Origin: Iodobacter fluviatilis
Lineage (GTDB): Bacteria > Pseudomonadota > Gammaproteobacteria > Burkholderiales > Chitinibacteraceae
Length of the DNA stretch: 64,000 nucleotides
Assembly: GCF_900451195.1 (NCBI RefSeq)
Contig: NZ_UGHR01000001.1
Span: forward strand, 1,550,001-1,614,000
Reading direction: 5' to 3'
The notes under the pieces were generated by a model. It was not told where the DNA came from and did no database searches. It saw only the letters and a program-made list of their open reading frames with translations. The translations under genes were made by a program, and so were the position numbers. Every line of letters starts with the position of its first letter. Position 1 is the first letter of the stretch. This document shows positions 1 through 9,653 of the stretch, piece after piece.

Positions 1-828
1 AATTCGTATATTGCCGCTCCAGCTGCGCAAATTTATGAGCGAGCAGGTTTGTTAATGATTACTCCTGGCGCCAGTGTGCAAAAAATCACCGAGCAAGGGG
101 GTAAATATACCTTTCGCAGCTTGCCAGGCAATAGAGATCAAGGGCGGCAAATCGCCGATTACGCGGTATCGCAAGGCTATAAAAATATTGCGATTTACTA
201 TATAAAAAATGATTATGGTATTGATTTAGCAAATTACTTTGAGCAGCGGGCGCATGAGTTGGGTATCACGGTGGCAGACCGTCGCTCTTATAATATGGGA
301 GGAGATAATCATGCGGCTATTCTGGCAGATTGGGGGGCATTTCTGGCTACCGATGCTATTTTTCTGATCGGCTCTTTGCCAGAAAGTGCAAAAATTTTGC
401 AGGAGATGCGAGTAGCTGGTTTAAAAGTGCCAGTGTTTGGTGGTGCTGGGCTGGATTCACCTGAATTGATTAAATTGGGAGGAAAAAACACTGAGGGTAC
501 GGTGGTGTTTTCCTTATTTAATATGGGAGACCCCCGCCCAGAAGTGCAGATTTTTGGTGAACACTTTAAGAAAAAATTTGGGGTATTACCAGACAGCACG
601 GCGGCTCAAGGCTATGACACCGTTAAATTACTGGTGCAGGCGATGAAAACGGCCAATAGTGCTGTGCCAGCCAAAGTGGCTACGGCATTAAGAGCCACTA
701 AAAATTGGCAGGGTGTAACGGGCGTAGATACATATAGCAGCAAGGGTGATTTGGTAGGAAAGCATCTTGCTAAGGTCGTGGTAAAAAATGGTAAATTTGA
801 ATATTTTAAAACGACAGCACTGAAATAA
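1..828 (+). CDS. ABC transporter periplasmic substrate-binding protein, branched-chain amino acid type (5' truncated by window edge)
   Basis: The reading frame is open from base 1, so the true start lies before the window; a TTG at 49 is only an internal codon. About 275 residues are visible, ending at TAA 826-828. The part seen looks like the C-terminal two thirds of a LivK-type (Peripla_BP_6) receptor: alternating alpha/beta lobes, GYKNIAIYYIKNDYG as the inter-lobe beta-strand region, and AAQGYDTVKLL near the end, a common Y-D pattern in this family. Such proteins capture amino acids or other small polar ligands in the periplasm for an ABC importer; the ligand cannot be read here. No permease or ATPase gene follows; the gene is closed by a strong hairpin terminator. 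Family call fairly sure, substrate unknown. Confidence 0.8.
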   Translation, partial: NSYIAAPAAQIYERAGLLMITPGASVQKITEQGGKYTFRSLPGNRDQGRQIADYAVSQGYKNIAIYYIKNDYGIDLANYFEQRAHELGITVADRRSYNMGGDNHAAILADWGAFLATDAIFLIGSLPESAKILQEMRVAGLKVPVFGGAGLDSPELIKLGGKNTEGTVVFSLFNMGDPRPEVQIFGEHFKKKFGVLPDSTAAQGYDTVKLLVQAMKTANSAVPAKVATALRATKNWQGVTGVDTYSSKGDLVGKHLAKVVVKNGKFEYFKTTALK

Positions 829-841
829 TTAACTGAAGAAT

Positions 842-876
842 AAAAAGAGGCAGCTTTGAAAGGCTGCCTCTTTTTA
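842..876. terminator. Bidirectional rho-independent terminator
   Basis: A 13-bp perfect stem (AAAAAGAGGCAGC at 842-854, its complement at 863-875) encloses an 8-base loop. A-run on one side and T-run on the other let it stop both the binding-protein gene (+) and the convergent TonB receptor gene (-). Confidence 0.9.
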
Positions 877-905
877 TTAATAGAGCTGTTTAATTTAATG
901 CGTGA

Positions 906-3578
906 TTAAAACTTGTAATTCGCCTTGGCATACCAGCTACGGCCACTTGGGGATGTGTACTTAGGATCGAAACCCACTTGGAAGTGATCGGCCTGATTGG
1001 TGAAAGGTGGATCGGTATCAAACAGGTTTTTCACACCTAAAGTCAGCTCAATGCTCTTGGTACGGTATGTGCCTTGTAGGCCCCAAGTGCTGTAAGCCTC
1101 AACGGTACGATTGACTTGTGATTCCGCACCGGTTTTAGGGTCGACGTAAGTCACTTGGTTTTGGTCGATATAGCTGGATGTTAGATTGTTGGTGAGCGAA
1201 GCACCCCATTCAGCCATATTCCAGGACAGCGTCAGATTGTGTCTCCAGCGTGGGTTCATGCCAAGGTCAATATACTGGCCAACGCTGTCAAAGAAAGCGC
1301 CATCTTTTTCACGCTGATACTCGTTGGTGATGGTGTAAGTGCCTTCTAAGCCGATGCGGAAAGTGCCGTACTCTGTTTTTGGCAGCGCGGCTAAGATAGA
1401 AACATCTAGGCCATCGGTGCGTAGTTCGCCCAGATTCAGTGATTTGGAATCGATATAGTCAATTTGTCCTGGCAAACCTGCGGCAATATCCGCAGCAGTA
1501 CGTGCTTTACGAATCACTTTATCTTTGTACTTGGCATAATCCCCCATGATGGTGGAGTCGGAAATGGTGTCGATCCGGTCTTTGATATTGATATTCCAGT
1601 AATCAACGCCCAGTGAGAAGTTTTTTACTGGCTCTATCAGGAAACCAAAGGTGTAGTTAGTGGATAACTCAGGTGTGAGCGATTTGCTGCCGCCTTGCAC
1701 CAGGTTTAATTGCAAATTGCAATCGAGCGGGCTCTTGGTTGCTGCGCAGCGTTCAGGATCGTTGTAATTCGGCCCGGTATTGGTTTTGCTGCTTGGGCGG
1801 TTTAAATCGTCCAGGGTAGGGGCGTGATAACCGGTGCTGATCGAGCCACGTAACACCACTTCATCGATGGGCTGATAACGGAAGCTCACCTTAGGATTGG
1901 TGGTGCTGCCCATATCGTCGTAATGGTCGTAACGTAGCGCAGCTTGCAGTTCCAGATTTTTCAGTACCGGGACGACTACTTCGGCAAAGCCGGCATAGAC
2001 TAGGCGCTCACCGTTGGTGGACTGACGATTACCGCCACCGCCTAAGATATCGCCGCTGGATAAAATGGCTTCAGGGGTATAAGTGTAGGTTTCTTTACGT
2101 ACGTCGCCACCAAAGGCAAAGCCAACTTTACCGGCGTCCAGCTCATAAATTTCTTTAGAAAACTGAACGTCGGCAGATTTATTACTGGTTTCACCACTCT
2201 GTACTTTGCCGGTGATTTTTGTGGCATCTAATGCGGCTTTACCTGCGGCATCCTGCGGGCCAAAGGGGTTGATTACGCCGCTGAGCATGGCTGGCAGTAA
2301 TTTGCTTTCATACAGCCAGCCATTGGTGTACTTATCTTCGGTTTTATTCAGTGCATAAACTAGGGCTGCACGGTAATCCCAGCCTGCTACTTCACCTTCG
2401 GCACCCACAATAAAGCGATGCTGATCGGATGTGGCTTCGTTTTCACGGGGGCCAGCATCAATGCCGCGCCATTGCAGCTTTAAATCGCCAAGCGTGCCTT
2501 TATATGGGTCGTATTTGCCGTTGGCAGGGTAAAGTAAGTTGTCGCCATTAAAGGTGGTGGCGCTGGAAACGGGTACAGGGGATGAGGAATAAGTCCCTAC
2601 ATTGCGGGTAAATAAATAATCGGCAAAGACTTGGGTATTGTCATTTACTTTTAAAGTGCCCTTGCTGTAGAAAGAAAGGCGCTCTTGCGGGGAAACAATA
2701 TCAATAATACTGGCGTAATCAAAACGGCAATTACCCCCCGTAGCAAAATTTGGATTAGCAACAGGAATTGATCGGGGCTGATCGCAGCCGGTTAAATAGC
2801 CAACGTTAACGGGTTTGCCACCAGGACCATTAATAATGGTGGCAGGAAATGTATTGGCCGATGTTTTATCAATTTCTTTATCTGGAATATAAGATGTTTT
2901 GGAATAACTACGGTCTTTAGCGGCCAGTGCTTCCTGTTTGGATACATCTAAAGCCATAAAGACGTTGTAATTGTCTTCTTCAAGGTTACCGAAACCAAAA
3001 CTAAAGTTGGCTTTTTTAACTTCGCCGCCACCATCAAAGGTTTGCTCAACGCCGCCGCCAATTTCTGCGCCAACAAAATTTTTCTTGAGAATAAAGTTCA
3101 TTACGCCGCCGATTGCATCGGTGCCGTAAACCGCAGACGCGCCATCTTTTACAATTTCAACCCGGTCCACTGCGCCCAGCGGGATGGAGTTCAAATCAAC
3201 CCCCGCACTATCAAATGCGTAGTTGGCCATGCGGCGGCCATTTACCAGAATCAGGGTTTTAGATGTTCCTAGACCACGCAAATTTGCGCCAGAGAAGCCC
3301 GGTTTACCTGAGTCGCCCACTGCTTGTGCTTGAGCATAGCCATTGCTGCTGGCGGCGAGGTTATCCACTAATTCGGCTACGGTAGTGGCGCCGGTTTTCG
3401 CGATTTCCTGCTTACCCAGCACCTGAACGGGCGTTGCGCCCGTTTTTGCGGTGCGTTTGATATTGGAGCCGGTAACTTCAACTCTTTCTACTTTGTTGAC
3501 GGTTTCTGCTGCATTCGCACTGATGATTGCGCCTGCACCAATCATTGCGATGGCAATGGTCATTTTTTTCATCTGCAT
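906..3578 (-). CDS. TonB-dependent outer-membrane receptor
   Basis: An 890-residue TonB-dependent receptor for energised uptake of an unidentified ligand across the outer membrane. It starts with a signal peptide (MKKMTIAIAMIGAG..., cleavage probably after SANAA). The plug domain spans about residues 45-165 and contains the NLRGLG and LILVNGRRMA motifs and VEIVKDGASAVYGTDAIGG. A long beta-barrel follows with the typical final motif, ending in an aromatic residue (YKF). VERVEVTGS near the mature N-terminus resembles a TonB box; there is no N-terminal STN signalling domain, so a FecA-type surface-signalling role is unlikely. ATG 3578 is preceded by GGGGG at 7 bases. It stands alone with a long T-rich upstream region. 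No adjacent transporter or sigma factor points to the ligand. Confidence 0.88.
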   Translation of the reverse strand: MQMKKMTIAIAMIGAGAIISANAAETVNKVERVEVTGSNIKRTAKTGATPVQVLGKQEIAKTGATTVAELVDNLAASSNGYAQAQAVGDSGKPGFSGANLRGLGTSKTLILVNGRRMANYAFDSAGVDLNSIPLGAVDRVEIVKDGASAVYGTDAIGGVMNFILKKNFVGAEIGGGVEQTFDGGGEVKKANFSFGFGNLEEDNYNVFMALDVSKQEALAAKDRSYSKTSYIPDKEIDKTSANTFPATIINGPGGKPVNVGYLTGCDQPRSIPVANPNFATGGNCRFDYASIIDIVSPQERLSFYSKGTLKVNDNTQVFADYLFTRNVGTYSSSPVPVSSATTFNGDNLLYPANGKYDPYKGTLGDLKLQWRGIDAGPRENEATSDQHRFIVGAEGEVAGWDYRAALVYALNKTEDKYTNGWLYESKLLPAMLSGVINPFGPQDAAGKAALDATKITGKVQSGETSNKSADVQFSKEIYELDAGKVGFAFGGDVRKETYTYTPEAILSSGDILGGGGNRQSTNGERLVYAGFAEVVVPVLKNLELQAALRYDHYDDMGSTTNPKVSFRYQPIDEVVLRGSISTGYHAPTLDDLNRPSSKTNTGPNYNDPERCAATKSPLDCNLQLNLVQGGSKSLTPELSTNYTFGFLIEPVKNFSLGVDYWNINIKDRIDTISDSTIMGDYAKYKDKVIRKARTAADIAAGLPGQIDYIDSKSLNLGELRTDGLDVSILAALPKTEYGTFRIGLEGTYTITNEYQREKDGAFFDSVGQYIDLGMNPRWRHNLTLSWNMAEWGASLTNNLTSSYIDQNQVTYVDPKTGAESQVNRTVEAYSTWGLQGTYRTKSIELTLGVKNLFDTDPPFTNQADHFQVGFDPKYTSPSGRSWYAKANYKF

Positions 3579-3692
3579 ACGTAATCCCCCGCTGTTTAGC
3601 TATGTTTTGTAGCGCCCTGTTTGAAACAGTGGCTGGCTGGTTTCTTGCTCATGCTGGAACTAAGGGAAAATTAGCAGTTGTGACTTTTTACC

Positions 3693-3711
3693 ATGTAACC
3701 AAATGTAACCA
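3693..3711. repeat. Tandem 9-bp direct repeat upstream of the TonB receptor gene
   Basis: ATGTAACCA occurs at 3693-3701 and again at 3703-3711, a 10-bp period (one helical turn), about 115-135 bp upstream of the receptor ATG. Read on the gene's strand it is TGGTTACAT twice. This could be a regulator site; no known consensus is claimed. Confidence 0.4.
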
Positions 3712-4405
3712 TTTTGAACGATTGAAAATGAGAATAAAAACCACCATCACAGCACTGAAAAGAGCGGTGGCTTTGCTGCCGGAAGGGGGTGGATTGTGAT
3801 CAGAAACACAAAGATGGCTTTCAAAGGCAATTCTGTTTTAGAGTCTAGTTTGAAAATAATTGTTTAAAATCATATTGTTGTGTTTTGTTTTATGCTTGGA
3901 TATCTTTTGTTTTTATTTTGTTTAAAGTAAGTTTTATGAAAATTTGAAACAATTTTTGTATTGCCGTGGCTATTTCTTTCTTATTTTGTAATTATTTTTT
4001 ATGCTAATTTAATCTGTCATCATGATGTGTTTGTGCCAATTTATGGCTATGGGTTGTTATTTTTTGCTATTGACTAATTTTTAATATTTGTATTTTATTT
4101 TTTTGCATGGCGCTTTGTAGGCTGTTTTTTGTTGCTCTATTACAACGTAAAAACACTAAGTTGCTGGATCTTAAATATTCCAGAAATATATCTGCAGATT
4201 ACCGCTGGAATGCCAGCATATTGTGCCGTTGAGAATTTAGAAATTTAAATGGCTGTTTTATGTTTTCCGTGTACTTATTTAAGAATAGATCTATGACTTG
4301 TTGTGCGAAGGCATGAGGGGGGATGTGTGTCGGTGTGAGTGCAGATCAAGCATCCTGGATTTTAAGGTTTGTCAGCAAGTAGCCTGATCATGTGTCTTAG
4401 CTGAT

Positions 4406-4442
4406 CAAGCCATTCAAAAAATACCGTATTTTTACGGGCTTG
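4406..4442 (+). promoter_or_regulatory. Nested inverted repeat upstream of the TPR histidine kinase
   Basis: CAAGCC (4406-4411) pairs with GGCTTG (4437-4442), and inside it CCGTA (4424-4428) pairs with TACGG (4433-4437, sharing one base with the outer arm) around TTTT. It lies just before the kinase gene and covers the alternative TTG start at 4440, which argues against that start. It could be a 5'-UTR hairpin or an operator. Confidence 0.35.
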
Positions 4443-4520
4443 AATTCCTTTCTTTCAACTGCAATGCTAAGTACTCTTGTAGGGCATTGCATATGCCTTG
4501 CTGCTGATCGGGTCGCTGAA

Positions 4521-7322
4521 ATGGATTTATTTATCCTGAATAAGGATGTCAACGCTTTAGAAAACCAGCTGGTCTTATTAAATAATGCCGACAGACTGGA
4601 AGCGCTGGTTCATCTGGCATGGCATTTGCGTCAGCGTGATTGCCAGCAGGCCCTTTTGCTGGCGAATGAGGCAGATCTTTATTGCGAAAAGGCTGGCCGA
4701 ATTGATCTGCGTGCCCGTTTATTATTAGTGAGGGCAGAAATTCGTCTGTTGTTTGCTGATTTTGTATTGGCGGAACAATGGGTGCATGAGGCGGCCGGAA
4801 TATTCAATGAACTGGGTGATCATGAGGGCTCAGGTGATGCGCTCTGGCTGATTGCTTCAGTTTCAAATGATCGTGGGCAGGTCAGCCAGGCCATCGCTTA
4901 TCTGGATATGGCACTGCTTGAGTACCGCTTGGCTGGCGATGCTTTGCGTGTGCAAATTGTGCAGGCTCGCCAGCTATTGTTTTCTGTTTTTCGTGATCCA
5001 GTTGCTGCAGGTCAGGCCTTGCAGCGTACTTTTCCTGCGAATGAAAAATATTCTGCGCCATTGGTGGCGATGGTCGCTCCGGCACAGGCACTGGCTGCCA
5101 TTTTAACGAATGCGCCCAGCTTAGCGATCAAGTGTTTTTTAGATGCATATTATGCTGCGCTGGAAAGTGGCCAGGTGAGAAGCGCCTTATTGTCAGCAAA
5201 TAATATAGCGGATTCATTTGATCAGCTGGGTGATCAGGAAACCGCGCTGGAGTGGACAGAGCGTGGGCTTTCCCTCGCGCGAAAAACCGCTTGGCCTGCA
5301 AGTATTGGCACGTGTTTGCTTGTGGTTGCAGGCATTATGCGAAAGCTGGGGCGCTATGACGAGGCAAGAGCCTGCTTGCAGGAAGCGCTGCTGCTGATGG
5401 CAGAAATGGCGGGCTCACGTAATTATCTTTTGCTTCTTTCGGCGATTGGCCTTTTAGAACTAGATGTGGGAAACAATGAGGCGGGACTTTCTGCCTTTAC
5501 TCAGCTGGAAAGCCTCGCAAATGCGGTGCCGGATTTGCTTGTTATTGCATGGCGGGGGCAGGCTGATGCCTTGCTTCATCTTGGTGAGGCAGAAAAAGCC
5601 AGAGAAAAGGCGCTTGAAGCGCTGGCGCTGGCCCAAGCCCACGATAATACCGATATGCAAATTCAGAGCTTACGCATTTTGGCGCAAATTTATGCGGGCT
5701 ATGATTTGCCTGCTCCAGAGGGCCTGGCTGCCTCCGCGGCCTGTTTGCATTATTTGCATGAAGCCTTAAGAGTAGCCTCTACAATTGGTGGCTATACGAT
5801 TCCCTCAGATTTGTTTACACAAATTGCTTCAGCTTATGCGGCCTGCAGTGATTTTCCTGCCGCATATCAATACAGCCTAGCAGCTGCCGATGCGCGGACA
5901 AAATCGTATTCAGAGGTGGCAGCCAAGCGTGCACTAGCGATGCAAATCAACCATGAGGTCGAACGGGCACACGCAGAAACCGAACACCACCGCCAAGTTG
6001 CCAAAGCATTCAAAGAAACCAGTGCCACCCTAGAAACGCTGGGCATGGTTGGCCGTGAAATAACGGCCAGCCTCAATATACGTGAGGTATTTTCAGCCCT
6101 GCACCGTCATGTGCACCTGCTGCTGGAAGCCAGTAGCTTTGTGGTTTACTTAATAGACGATCAGGCTGCCGCTTTAACCATGGCTTTTGGATTGGAGTTG
6201 GGCGAGCCTTTACCCGCGATTGTGATTCCAAAGGATCATCCAACATCAAATATTGCCCGCTGCGCCCGGGAGCGGCAGGCGGTTTTGATCCACCTTGCGG
6301 CAGATAATCAGGATACAACGCTGATTCCGGGCGCGGTGGATACACAAAGCCTGCTTTATGCGCCTTTAATTGTGTGCGAGCGTTTGCTGGGGGTGATGTC
6401 CATTCAGACTTCGCAAGCCAATGCCTATGGTGAGCGTGAGCTGTCTATTTTTTTAGCCCTCTGCGCGTATGGTGCAATTGCGCTTGATAATGCCTCCGCC
6501 TATGCCGCAGCCGAAGCGTCACAGAACAGGGCAGATCAGGCTTTGAGTGAGCTGAGGCAAACACAGGGGGAATTAATCCAGCGGGAAAAACTGGCCTCTT
6601 TGGGCTCATTAGTTGCAGGCGTTGCTCATGAACTTAATACGCCGATTGGCAATAGTCTGTTGGTGGCCAGTACATTAAAAGATGAAAGCCGACTGTTTTT
6701 TCAGCAGGTTCAGCTGGGCGCTGTGAAGCGTTCAGATTTAGAGCGTTATTGCAAAAGTGCGGAGGAATCGTCGGATTTATTGATGCGCTGTCTGATTAAA
6801 GCGGCAGATTTGATTGCTCGTTTTAAGCAGCTGGCGGTTGATCAGACCTCAGATTTACGCCGCTCGTTTGATTTACGCACCGAGTGCGAAGATGTGGTGT
6901 TGATGCTGAACAGCCGTCTGAGAGGAGCAGGGCATCAGCTCAGGCTGGATGTGCCTGAAGGGCTGCTGATGGATAGTTATCCAGGTGCTTTTGGTCAGGT
7001 GCTGAGTAATCTGATCATCAACGCCATCGTTCATGGTCTGGATGGAAAAGAGCAGGGCTTGATCTTGATTGAAGGAAGACTGCAGGGCGATACGCATATT
7101 GTGCTTATTGTTCAGGATAATGGTAAAGGCATCTCTGCCGAACATCTGGAGCGGGTTTTTGAGCCGTTTTTTACTACGCGTTTCGGCCAGGGGGGCAGTG
7201 GCTTGGGTCTGCATATTAGCTACAATATTGTATATTCTGTTTTGAAAGGCAGTATCGGCGTAAGAAGCCCTTTGGGTGAGGGCGCAAGATTTGAAATGAT
7301 TTTGCCCTTATCTGTTGGCTGA
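4521..7322 (+). CDS. TPR-GAF sensor histidine kinase
   Basis: A cytosolic sensor kinase of about 933 residues. The N-terminal half (to about residue 480) is helical TPR-type repeats (e.g. AIAYLDMALLEY, LEWTERGLSLA). A GAF-like domain follows, beginning ASLNIREVFSAL. Then come a coiled coil and an HisKA domain with H-box VAGVAHELNTPIGNS, and an HATPase domain with N-box NLIINAIVHG, G1 DNGKGIS and G2 GSGLGLHIS. No transmembrane segment or receiver domain is visible, so the partner regulator is elsewhere and no adjacent one is seen. The frame is open from a TTG at 4440, but that codon sits in a hairpin without a ribosome site; ATG 4521 is preferred, also with a weak site. The signal sensed is unknown. 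Confidence 0.82.
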   Translation: MDLFILNKDVNALENQLVLLNNADRLEALVHLAWHLRQRDCQQALLLANEADLYCEKAGRIDLRARLLLVRAEIRLLFADFVLAEQWVHEAAGIFNELGDHEGSGDALWLIASVSNDRGQVSQAIAYLDMALLEYRLAGDALRVQIVQARQLLFSVFRDPVAAGQALQRTFPANEKYSAPLVAMVAPAQALAAILTNAPSLAIKCFLDAYYAALESGQVRSALLSANNIADSFDQLGDQETALEWTERGLSLARKTAWPASIGTCLLVVAGIMRKLGRYDEARACLQEALLLMAEMAGSRNYLLLLSAIGLLELDVGNNEAGLSAFTQLESLANAVPDLLVIAWRGQADALLHLGEAEKAREKALEALALAQAHDNTDMQIQSLRILAQIYAGYDLPAPEGLAASAACLHYLHEALRVASTIGGYTIPSDLFTQIASAYAACSDFPAAYQYSLAAADARTKSYSEVAAKRALAMQINHEVERAHAETEHHRQVAKAFKETSATLETLGMVGREITASLNIREVFSALHRHVHLLLEASSFVVYLIDDQAAALTMAFGLELGEPLPAIVIPKDHPTSNIARCARERQAVLIHLAADNQDTTLIPGAVDTQSLLYAPLIVCERLLGVMSIQTSQANAYGERELSIFLALCAYGAIALDNASAYAAAEASQNRADQALSELRQTQGELIQREKLASLGSLVAGVAHELNTPIGNSLLVASTLKDESRLFFQQVQLGAVKRSDLERYCKSAEESSDLLMRCLIKAADLIARFKQLAVDQTSDLRRSFDLRTECEDVVLMLNSRLRGAGHQLRLDVPEGLLMDSYPGAFGQVLSNLIINAIVHGLDGKEQGLILIEGRLQGDTHIVLIVQDNGKGISAEHLERVFEPFFTTRFGQGGSGLGLHISYNIVYSVLKGSIGVRSPLGEGARFEMILPLSVG

Positions 7323-7474
7323 GTGTTTGTAAGGCAGGGCCGGAACGGCATGAATTCATACTTCAGGCGGCGGTTTTTAGTGTGGCGTAGTGAAGAAATT
7401 CATCGCTATTTATACGGCAAAGTCATCTATTCCCTTTCCCTTGCGCTGCTTATGCCCTAAAGTAGCGTTCAATC

Positions 7475-7486
7475 GAACGATCGTTC
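7475..7486. promoter_or_regulatory. 12-bp perfect palindrome directly before recG
   Basis: GAACGATCGTTC ends 7 bases before the recG ATG, in the place of a Shine-Dalgarno sequence. The shape resembles TetR-family operators. It is flanked by another partial copy (GTTCAATC just upstream). Confidence 0.4.
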
Positions 7487-7493
7487 AAAAGTC

Positions 7494-9515
7494 ATGGATC
7501 TAGCTGCCTTACCCGAAGCACTTAAAAGTCGCCTTACTAAATTAGGGCTGATGCGCCCCTTTGATCTGGTGCTGCACTTACCGCTGCGTTATGAAGACGA
7601 AACGCATCTTTACCCCATGGTGGATGCGCCGATGGGGCAATCTGTGTTGGTGGAGGGCACGGTGGAATCGTGCGAGGTGCAATATAAGCCGCGTAAGCAG
7701 CTGGTGGCACGGGTAAGCGATAGGGGTGGATCGCTGAATGTGCGCTTACTCAATTTTTATCCTAGCGTTGCCAAACAGCTGGCGGTGGGTAAAACGGTGC
7801 GCCTTTATGGCGAGATTCGGCGGGGCTTTTTGGGGGACGAGATGGTTCACCCCAAAATACGCGCAGCCAATGAGCAGAGCCTGAATGAAGCGTTAACGCC
7901 GATTTACCCGACCACGGCGGGATTGAATCAATTGCAGCTTGGCAAGCTGATTCGCCTCGCGCTCAAGCATTGCGATTTACGCGACACTTTGCCCGCAAGG
8001 GTAACGGATCCGCTGAACTTGCCGGATTTTGCCTCCAGCGTGCAGCTACTTCACTCTCCAACCCCAGATATCCCGAATATCTTGTTGACTGAGCGCACGC
8101 ATCCCGCTTGGCAGCGCTTAAAGTTTGATGAGCTTTTAGCCCAGCAACTCAGCCTGCGCACCGCTCATGCTGCAAGGCGCGAGCGCACCGCTCCAGTGAT
8201 TGCGCCTGAAGGTAAGCTGGCGGCGGGCTTGCTGGCCAGCCTGCCGTTTGCCTTAACCGGCGCGCAGCAAAAAGTTTTGCAAGAAATTACTCAGGATTTA
8301 AACCAGCCTCACCCTATGCAGCGCTTGTTGCAGGGCGACGTAGGATCGGGAAAGACCATTGTGGCGGCGCTGGCGGCTTGTCAGGCCATCGAAGCAGGGT
8401 ATCAGGTGGCTTTAATGGCACCGACCGAGATTCTGGCTGAGCAACATTTTAATAAATTGTCCGCATGGTTTGCGCCGCTAGGCATCAAGGTAGCTTGGCT
8501 GGCGGGCTCCTTAGGAGCAAAAGCCAAGCGTAACGCTATTGAAGATGCCGCCTTGGGTACTGCGCCTTTGGTGGTGGGTACGCACGCTATTTTTCAGGCG
8601 AGTGTGACTTTTGCAAAATTAGGTCTGGCGATTGTTGATGAACAGCATCGCTTTGGTGTGGCACAAAGATTGGCTTTGCGTGAAAAAGGCGGCAGCCCGC
8701 ATCAGTTGATGATGAGTGCGACCCCAATCCCGCGCACGCTGGCGATGAGCTACTACGCCGATCTGGATGTCAGTGTGATCGATGAGCTGCCCCCTGGCCG
8801 CACCCCGATTGTCACCAAGCTGGTCAGCGATGCGCGCCGTGATGAAATCATCCAGCGCATTGCCGCCAAGGTGGAAGAAGGCCGGCAGGTGTATTGGGTT
8901 TGCCCTTTGATTGAAGAGTCCGAAGCTTTGCAATTGCAAACGGCGGTCGATACCCATCAGCAGTTATCCGAAGAGCTGGAAGGCATGGTGGTGGGGCTCG
9001 TGCACGGGCGGATGAAAACCGCAGAAAAAGCCGAAGTGATGGCGGCTTTTTTAAGAAATGAAGTACAGGTGCTGGTCGCCACTACGGTGATCGAAGTCGG
9101 CGTGGATGTGCCTAATGCCAGCCTGATGGTGATCGAGCATGCAGAACGTATGGGTTTATCGCAGCTGCATCAGCTGCGCGGCCGGGTAGGGCGCGGTGCG
9201 CATGCTTCATTGTGCGTATTGCTTTACACCACACCGCTTGGCGAGCTGGCCAAGTCCCGCCTGCGGGTAATTTATGAAAATACCGACGGTTTTGAAATTG
9301 CCCGTCAGGATATGGAAATCCGCGGCCCCGGTGAGCTGGCGGGTGTGCGGCAATCGGGTGTGCCGATGTTGCGTTTTGCTGATCTGGAAAAAGACGCGGA
9401 TTTGCTCGAAGAAGCACGGGCGGTGGCAGAAGACCTGCTGGCGCATCATATGCCAACAGCGTTGCTGCATTTGGATCGCTGGCTTCCGGGTAGGGAATTG
9501 CTGCTAAAGGTTTGA
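7494..9515 (+). CDS. recG: ATP-dependent DNA helicase RecG
   Basis: A 673-residue RecG, the branch-migration helicase that regresses stalled forks and processes Holliday junctions and R-loops. The N-terminal wedge/OB domain covers about residues 50-150. The helicase core has Walker A GDVGSGKT, the APTEILAEQH motif Ia region, DEQH box VDEQHRFGV, motif III SATPIPRT, and motif VI QLRGRVGRG. The length matches the usual 670-695. ATG 7494 has no obvious ribosome site; a palindrome sits there instead. It is not clearly co-transcribed with the kinase gene 170 bp upstream. Confidence 0.96.
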   Translation: MDLAALPEALKSRLTKLGLMRPFDLVLHLPLRYEDETHLYPMVDAPMGQSVLVEGTVESCEVQYKPRKQLVARVSDRGGSLNVRLLNFYPSVAKQLAVGKTVRLYGEIRRGFLGDEMVHPKIRAANEQSLNEALTPIYPTTAGLNQLQLGKLIRLALKHCDLRDTLPARVTDPLNLPDFASSVQLLHSPTPDIPNILLTERTHPAWQRLKFDELLAQQLSLRTAHAARRERTAPVIAPEGKLAAGLLASLPFALTGAQQKVLQEITQDLNQPHPMQRLLQGDVGSGKTIVAALAACQAIEAGYQVALMAPTEILAEQHFNKLSAWFAPLGIKVAWLAGSLGAKAKRNAIEDAALGTAPLVVGTHAIFQASVTFAKLGLAIVDEQHRFGVAQRLALREKGGSPHQLMMSATPIPRTLAMSYYADLDVSVIDELPPGRTPIVTKLVSDARRDEIIQRIAAKVEEGRQVYWVCPLIEESEALQLQTAVDTHQQLSEELEGMVVGLVHGRMKTAEKAEVMAAFLRNEVQVLVATTVIEVGVDVPNASLMVIEHAERMGLSQLHQLRGRVGRGAHASLCVLLYTTPLGELAKSRLRVIYENTDGFEIARQDMEIRGPGELAGVRQSGVPMLRFADLEKDADLLEEARAVAEDLLAHHMPTALLHLDRWLPGRELLLKV

Positions 9516-9653
9516 TACCAGGGTGTTTTAATCATTTGAGCTCAATCAAACTTTATAGAGCATTGCAAGAGCTGGCTGATTAATGGTCGGGGGCTTTGTA
9601 TTTTTACGGGGGTATAATTTATTTATATCGCATAAATGCGGGTCTTTTTCATC

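Larger units (their letters stand above)
3579..4520. other. Long intergenic region, T-rich in its middle
   Basis: About 940 bp lie between the divergent receptor gene and the histidine-kinase gene. Roughly 3830-4160 is very T-rich on the + strand, with many runs of 4-7 T and stop codons in all frames. I see no coding sequence, tRNA or convincing repeat. It presumably holds the divergent promoters; an H-NS-like silencer target or the remnant of a lost gene are possible readings. Confidence 0.5.

Noticed and set aside
3527..3799. Plus-strand frame opposite the TonB receptor start
   Set aside because: Antisense shadow with no ribosome site or family resemblance.
4440..4520. Longer N-terminus of the TPR kinase
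   Set aside because: TTG start within a hairpin and no ribosome site.
9613..9618. TATAAT before the SprA-like gene as a promoter
   Set aside because: No -35 box at 15-19 bp upstream; the only TTG (9596) is 11 bp away.
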